Below, in pieces: positions 6,581 through 9,782 of a stretch of DNA of 9,782 nucleotides. Below the pieces are notes generated by a model. The model had not been told where the DNA came from and did not search any database. It was given only the letters and a program-made list of their open reading frames with translations. The first letter of the stretch is position 1. Every line of letters starts with the position of its first letter. The stretch is from assembly GCA_003521815.1 (NCBI GenBank), contig DPHE01000088.1, forward strand, positions 1 to 9,782, written 5' to 3'. This DNA comes from Colwellia sp. GTDB lineage: Bacteria > Pseudomonadota > Gammaproteobacteria > Enterobacterales > Alteromonadaceae. A program made the translations under genes and the position numbers.

Positions 6581-8473
6581 ATGACCGACCAATATAACTC
6601 CGACTCAATTGAAGTACTCAGCGGTTTAGAACCCGTTCGCCGTCGTCCAGGTATGTATACTGATACCACTCGCCCGAATCATTTAGGTCAAGAAGTTATT
6701 GATAACTCGGTGGACGAAGCGCTTGCAGGCCATGCACAAAATATTTCAGTGGTATTAGATATCGATCAATCATTAGAAATTATTGATGATGGTCGTGGTA
6801 TGCCAACAGATATCCACCCAGAAGAAGGCGTTTCAGGTGTTGAACTCATTTTTTGTAAGTTGCATGCGGGTGGTAAGTTTTCCAATAAAAACTATCAGTT
6901 TTCAGGTGGCTTGCATGGCGTAGGTATTTCTGTAGTTAATGCTTTATCAACACGTGTTGATGTGACCGTAAGGCGTAATGGTATCGTCTATGAAATGGCT
7001 TTTGAAAATGGTGATAAAGTTGAAGAGTTAACTCAAACGGGCACTGTTGGTAAACGCAATACGGGTTCACGAGTAAAGTTTTGGCCTGACCCTAGTTATT
7101 TTGATTCAGCTAAATTTTCAGTTTTAAAACTTACACATTTATTAAAGGCGAAGGCAGTATTATGTCCGGGCTTAACCCTTAAGTTTCATGACAAAATTGA
7201 AAATAAAAAGTACGAATGGTGCTATGAAGATGGTTTAACTGATTATTTAAAAGAATCAGTTAAAGGCTATATTACTCTGCCTGAAGAACCTTTTGTTGGC
7301 GTGTTTTCTTCGCAAAATGAGGCGGCTGACTGGGCAGTAACTTGGCTGCCTGAAGGCGGAGAAGGTATAGGCGAAAGTTATGTTAACTTAATCCCTACTA
7401 TTGCAGGCGGTACGCATGTTAACGGGTTACGCCAAGGCTTGTTAGAAGCGATGCGTGAATTTTGTGAATTTCGAAACTTAGTTCCCCGAGGCATTAAATT
7501 AACCCCTGATGATATCTGGGACAAATGTAGTTATATCTTATCGATCAAAATGCAAGATCCACAATTTGCCGGTCAAACTAAAGAGCGTTTATCATCACGT
7601 CAATGTGCCGCGTTTGTAATCGGCGTAGTGAAAGACACTTTTAGCTTATGGCTAAATGAACATACGGATATAGCGGAAACCCTCGCAGACTTTTGTATCA
7701 ACAACGCCCAAAAAAGACTGCGAGCAAGTAAAAAAGTGGTACGAAAAAAGATTACCCAAGGTCCAGCATTACCTGGAAAACTCACCGATTGTGGTAGCCA
7801 AGATTTATTACGCACAGAATTATTTTTAGTGGAAGGTGACTCTGCAGGCGGTAGTGCGAAACAGGCACGTGATCGTGAAATACAAGCCATTATGCCACTG
7901 AGAGGTAAAATTCTTAATACGTGGGAAGTTGATTCAGGACAAATCCTAGCCTCGCAAGAAGTCCATGATATTTCTGTTGCCTTAGGTATCGATCCCGATA
8001 GCGATGACTTATCAGAATTACGTTACGGTAAAATTTGTATTCTTGCCGATGCTGACTCTGATGGTCTGCATATTGCTACCTTATTATGTGCCTTATTTAC
8101 GCAACACTTTTTACCACTAGTACAAGCAGGGCATGTTTATGTAGCCATGCCGCCATTGTATCGCATTGATATTGGTAAAGAAGTATTTTACGCGCTAGAT
8201 GAAGCAGAAAAAGAAGGTATTCTTGATCGAATTGAAGCAGAAAAAAAACGTGGAAAAGTCAACGTACAGCGCTTTAAAGGCTTGGGTGAAATGAATCCCC
8301 CACAATTACGTGAAACCACCATGGATCCGAATACCCGCCGCTTAGTACAATTAACGGCGCTTGATGAAGAGCACAGTGAAACCATTGAGACGATGGATAT
8401 GTTGCTATCAAAAAAACGCAGTGGTGATCGAAAAACATGGCTACAAAGTAAAGGTAACATGGCGATAGTTTAA
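6581..8473 (+). CDS. parE: DNA topoisomerase IV subunit B (ParE)
   Basis: ParE is the ATPase subunit of topoisomerase IV; with ParC it decatenates replicated chromosomes. The 630-residue protein equals E. coli ParE in length. The N-terminal GHKL ATPase domain shows E38 and N42 (QEVIDNSVDEAL), DDGRGMP (69-75) and GGLHGVG (109-115). The transducer domain includes QTKERLSSR (332-340), with K334 as the ATP-contacting lysine. The TOPRIM domain has EGDSAGG (418-424) and DADSD (490-494), which supply E418, D490 and D492 for metal binding, then QRFKGLGEM (563-571). DSDGLHIATLLCALF follows the pattern of ParE rather than GyrB, and the long GyrB insertion is absent. Residues D420, L445, S458, E460 and I464, positions linked to quinolone resistance in E. 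coli as I recall, appear wild type. The ribosome-binding site is weak (AAAGA). No -35/-10 pair stands out in the 49-bp gap, so parE may be read from the upstream run. Confidence 0.97.
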   Translation: MTDQYNSDSIEVLSGLEPVRRRPGMYTDTTRPNHLGQEVIDNSVDEALAGHAQNISVVLDIDQSLEIIDDGRGMPTDIHPEEGVSGVELIFCKLHAGGKFSNKNYQFSGGLHGVGISVVNALSTRVDVTVRRNGIVYEMAFENGDKVEELTQTGTVGKRNTGSRVKFWPDPSYFDSAKFSVLKLTHLLKAKAVLCPGLTLKFHDKIENKKYEWCYEDGLTDYLKESVKGYITLPEEPFVGVFSSQNEAADWAVTWLPEGGEGIGESYVNLIPTIAGGTHVNGLRQGLLEAMREFCEFRNLVPRGIKLTPDDIWDKCSYILSIKMQDPQFAGQTKERLSSRQCAAFVIGVVKDTFSLWLNEHTDIAETLADFCINNAQKRLRASKKVVRKKITQGPALPGKLTDCGSQDLLRTELFLVEGDSAGGSAKQARDREIQAIMPLRGKILNTWEVDSGQILASQEVHDISVALGIDPDSDDLSELRYGKICILADADSDGLHIATLLCALFTQHFLPLVQAGHVYVAMPPLYRIDIGKEVFYALDEAEKEGILDRIEAEKKRGKVNVQRFKGLGEMNPPQLRETTMDPNTRRLVQLTALDEEHSETIETMDMLLSKKRSGDRKTWLQSKGNMAIV

Positions 8474-8474
8474 T

Positions 8475-8505
8475 GTCTTGTATGGCAATTATGTCAATAC
8501 AGGAC
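8475..8505. terminator. Imperfect hairpin between convergent parE and ZIP gene
   Basis: GTCTTGTATGGCA (8475-8487) can pair with TGTCAATACAGGAC (8492-8505) around the loop ATTA, giving about 13 pairs including two G-T wobbles and one single-base bulge. It lies two bases after the parE stop and 12 bases before the end of the convergent transporter gene. No T-tract follows on either strand, so it is not a typical intrinsic terminator, though its position suggests a role in ending or protecting the two transcripts. Confidence 0.4.
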
Positions 8506-8516
8506 TCACTATTAAA

Positions 8517-8984
8517 TCAAGCTTTTGATAAAAATATTATTATAGCAACTAGCACGCCACCACCCAATGCAACAAAACTATATTTTTTGTGTTCTTGTTC
8601 AGCTTTAGGTAATAGATGCGTTGCACCGACATAAAGTAGTGCACCTGCTGATGCTGATAACAATGAACCTAACATTGGTTTACTAATATCACTTATGAGT
8701 GGGTATGAAACCAGCATTCCAATCGGAGTGGTCAGTGCTGCTGCAAACAGTGAGAGAATCATAGCCTTTCTCTCACTGAATCCGCCTCGTATTAATAATA
8801 GATAAGTAATGATACCTTCAGGAAATTCATGTAAAACCATGCCCGCAGTGGCGAGAAATCCTGTAAAAATACTCACGGTAAAAGCAATAGAGTAGATAAA
8901 ACCATCGATAAACGAGTGGAAGCCAATACCCATCATTGAAACAAGCCCAAGGCCATATTTCTCTTGTTCAGGTTTTTTTGACAT
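8517..8984 (-). CDS. ZIP family metal transporter, C-terminal part (out of frame with N-terminal part)
   Basis: This frame encodes the catalytic half of a ZIP (SLC39-like) divalent-metal transporter. Helices four to eight are visible; helix four carries HSFIDG and helix five carries HEFPEG, the paired motifs that form the metal site. Helix seven ends in ATHLLP, followed by a charged loop and the last helix. An open frame begins with ATG at 8984, but no ribosome-binding site precedes it, and the first four residues lie across the A7 run. The residues from P5 (codon 8972-8970) onward follow naturally from the upstream fragment at 8933-9250 if translation shifts back by one base; the joined protein would be 244 residues, normal for a bacterial ZIP. 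Both halves look intact otherwise. Metal specificity (zinc, iron, manganese) cannot be told from the sequence. Confidence 0.8.
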   Translation of the reverse strand: MSKKPEQEKYGLGLVSMMGIGFHSFIDGFIYSIAFTVSIFTGFLATAGMVLHEFPEGIITYLLLIRGGFSERKAMILSLFAAALTTPIGMLVSYPLISDISKPMLGSLLSASAGALLYVGATHLLPKAEQEHKKYSFVALGGGVLVAIIIFLSKA

Positions 8985-9250
8985 ACAAATACTGTAATAA
9001 AACGATTAAATAAATGTAGCCCAAAATATCCAACTAACAAATAAATAGCAGAATCAGGGTTCATTGATAATGATTTAGGAATAATGTGAAGAAATGAGGC
9101 CGAGATGAGAACACCTGCGGCGAAACACATAAAGTATGTACTATTACGCTGACCCCAATCGGTATATTTACGTATTGTATATATGCCAATTGAAGTAACA
9201 ATGGCTGCTAAAGAACTCGTGGCAAGAGCTGTCCAAAATGTATTTTCCAT
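8933..9250 (-). CDS. ZIP family metal transporter, N-terminal part (frameshifted)
   Basis: The 105-codon frame starts at ATG 9250. It encodes three transmembrane helices: about residues 5-26, 39-58 (including CFAAGVLISASFLHIIP, a typical ZIP helix-two sequence) and 68-89. It lacks the metal-binding helices four and five, which lie in the overlapping frame 8517-8984. After Q91 the reading continues as a polar tail of about 14 residues to a stop at 8933-8935 that has no ZIP character, so homology ends at the A7 run. The ATG is preceded by an AGG that overlaps the TAG stop of the upstream ferritin-like gene, nine bases away, suggesting translational coupling in one operon. On its own this fragment should not transport metal. 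It may be the 0-frame product of a programmed frameshift or part of a recently broken gene. Confidence 0.75.
   Translation of the reverse strand: MENTFWTALATSSLAAIVTSIGIYTIRKYTDWGQRNSTYFMCFAAGVLISASFLHIIPKSLSMNPDSAIYLLVGYFGLHLFNRFITVFVCQKNLNKRNMALGLFQ
8972..8978 (-). other. A_AAA_AAC slippery heptamer at the ZIP frame junction
   Basis: The minus strand has seven consecutive A (complement of 8973-8979) followed by CC. In the N-terminal ZIP frame the codons are CAA AAA AAC, so the heptamer is A_AAA_AAC in the correct register for simultaneous P- and A-site slippage. A -1 shift makes the next codon CCT (8972-8970), entering the frame of the C-terminal ZIP half. A possible hairpin lies just downstream: arms 8963-8970 and 8937-8945, one bulged base, 17-base loop. 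Its spacing of one to three bases is shorter than the usual five to nine. Homopolymers are also hotspots for indel mutation and sequencing error. Confidence 0.5.
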
Positions 9251-9259
9251 GTTAAAAAC

Positions 9260-9727
9260 CTATTTAAAGCGTTGTTCTCTAACTTCTCCTTTTCCACCCT
9301 TTCTTTTTCCGCTACCTCTTTTGCAACCACCTTTTTCGACGCAACGCTGAAAAGCGGGAAGATGATTTTCTTTTGATGCTTTTTGTAGTTTTTTTAGTAC
9401 TTCCTGAACATCAAGGTAGTCTATTGTTGAATCAAGCAACCTGTCATACATCTCTGCATTGTCGATCTCATCGGCAACGCCTAAGTGACATGCATCAATA
9501 ATAGACAGGGGTGTTTCTACACGTGAATACCAATCATCAGTGGGTAAAGCAATATTATATTTAGCAAACAAGGGTAATAAGGCTTGAATATGACGTCCTT
9601 CTGCTTCCACTATATTAATGAATGGCCGTATTTCACCAAACTTATTAATGACGGCACGGTATGTTGCGCGCGCCTTATACTCATCGTTGATTGCTTCTAT
9701 AAGTGCACTGTGTAAATTGTCAGACAT
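9260..9727 (-). CDS. Ferritin-like DUF2202-type protein
   Basis: This 155-residue, mainly helical protein resembles the DUF2202 family of ferritin-like proteins. The helix-one segment INDEYKARATY supplies E16. EAEGRHIQALLPLF supplies the E43-X2-H46 pattern typical of diiron carboxylate proteins. Helix three (VADEIDNAEMYDRLL) offers E87 and E92. The segment ASKENHLPAFQRCVEKGG offers E120 and H122. These ligands are inferred from pattern. The exact function is not known; storage, oxidation or sensing of iron is possible. The C-terminus (136-155) is a basic Gly/Lys/Arg-rich tail after C129 and C135. There is no signal peptide. The ATG at 9727 has a perfect AGGAGG five bases upstream, the strongest ribosome-binding site in the window. 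The ZIP transporter start lies nine bases after the stop, so both are probably one operon devoted to a metal. Its promoter probably lies beyond the right edge. Confidence 0.85.
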   Translation of the reverse strand: MSDNLHSALIEAINDEYKARATYRAVINKFGEIRPFINIVEAEGRHIQALLPLFAKYNIALPTDDWYSRVETPLSIIDACHLGVADEIDNAEMYDRLLDSTIDYLDVQEVLKKLQKASKENHLPAFQRCVEKGGCKRGSGKRKGGKGEVREQRFK

Positions 9728-9732
9728 AGTTT

Positions 9733-9781
9733 CCTCCTAATAAAACAATAGGTGTAATAAATTTAGGCCTATTAGCCTATT
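9733..9781 (-). promoter_or_regulatory. Leader of ferritin-like gene with repeated AATAGGC and possible alternative hairpins
   Basis: On the minus strand AATAGGC occurs twice, one base apart (complement of 9767-9773 and 9775-9781). A CCTATT (complement of 9747-9752) lies between these repeats and the AGGAGG (9733-9738). Either repeat can pair with CCTATT, while the CCTA within it can instead pair with TAGG at the start of the ribosome-binding site. The two pairings exclude each other. The palindrome TAGGCCTA lies at 9764-9771. The stems are short and the upstream part is cut by the window edge, so this is only a candidate regulatory leader. Confidence 0.25.
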
Positions 9782-9782
9782 T

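Noticed and set aside
7600..7890. Open frame of 96 codons on the minus strand inside parE
   Set aside because: It lies wholly within the strongly conserved TOPRIM and transducer coding region of parE and its translation shows no family features. The same holds for the antisense frame at 8188-8460.

Overview
The window is AT-rich chromosomal DNA from a gammaproteobacterium. Protein sequences and gene order suggest a marine Alteromonadales species, probably Colwellia/Thalassotalea-like; this is inferred from family resemblance and composition, without any database search. I found no rRNA, tRNA, CRISPR array, insertion sequence or prophage gene.

Layout. Positions 1-210 hold no gene, only short inverted repeats. 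A lipid A late acyltransferase of the LpxL type (211-1149, minus, GTG start) is divergent from a GT-B glycosyltransferase resembling LpcC-type lipopolysaccharide-core mannosyltransferases (1314-2408, plus). A strong hairpin at 2426-2472 separates the latter from a convergent tolC (2476-3804, minus). A 135-bp divergent intergenic region containing a perfect inverted repeat follows. Then comes a five-gene run on the plus strand: nudF, yqiB, cpdA, yqiA and parE (3940-8473). This reproduces the order known in Escherichia coli (tolC divergent from nudF-yqiB-cpdA-yqiA, then parE), so it is an old conserved neighbourhood. Past a convergent hairpin lies a minus-strand metal operon, read from the right edge leftwards: a DUF2202-like ferritin-type protein (9260-9727), then a ZIP metal transporter (8517-9250) split into two overlapping reading frames.

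How the genes fit together. The left part concerns the outer membrane: lipid A acylation, a likely core sugar transferase and the TolC export channel. The central run combines nucleotide-signal housekeeping (ADP-ribose hydrolysis by NudF, cAMP hydrolysis by CpdA), a small conserved protein, an esterase and the ATPase subunit of topoisomerase IV. The right part pairs a putative diiron carboxylate protein with a divalent-metal transporter.

The observation most worth checking is the ZIP gene. Its two halves carry complementary parts of an eight-helix transporter. They are out of register by one base exactly at a run of seven A that reads A_AAA_AAC in the upstream frame, a classical -1 slippery heptamer. 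This may be programmed frameshifting, a fresh indel mutation or a sequencing error; the window alone cannot decide. I did not find a clearly new multi-gene system here.
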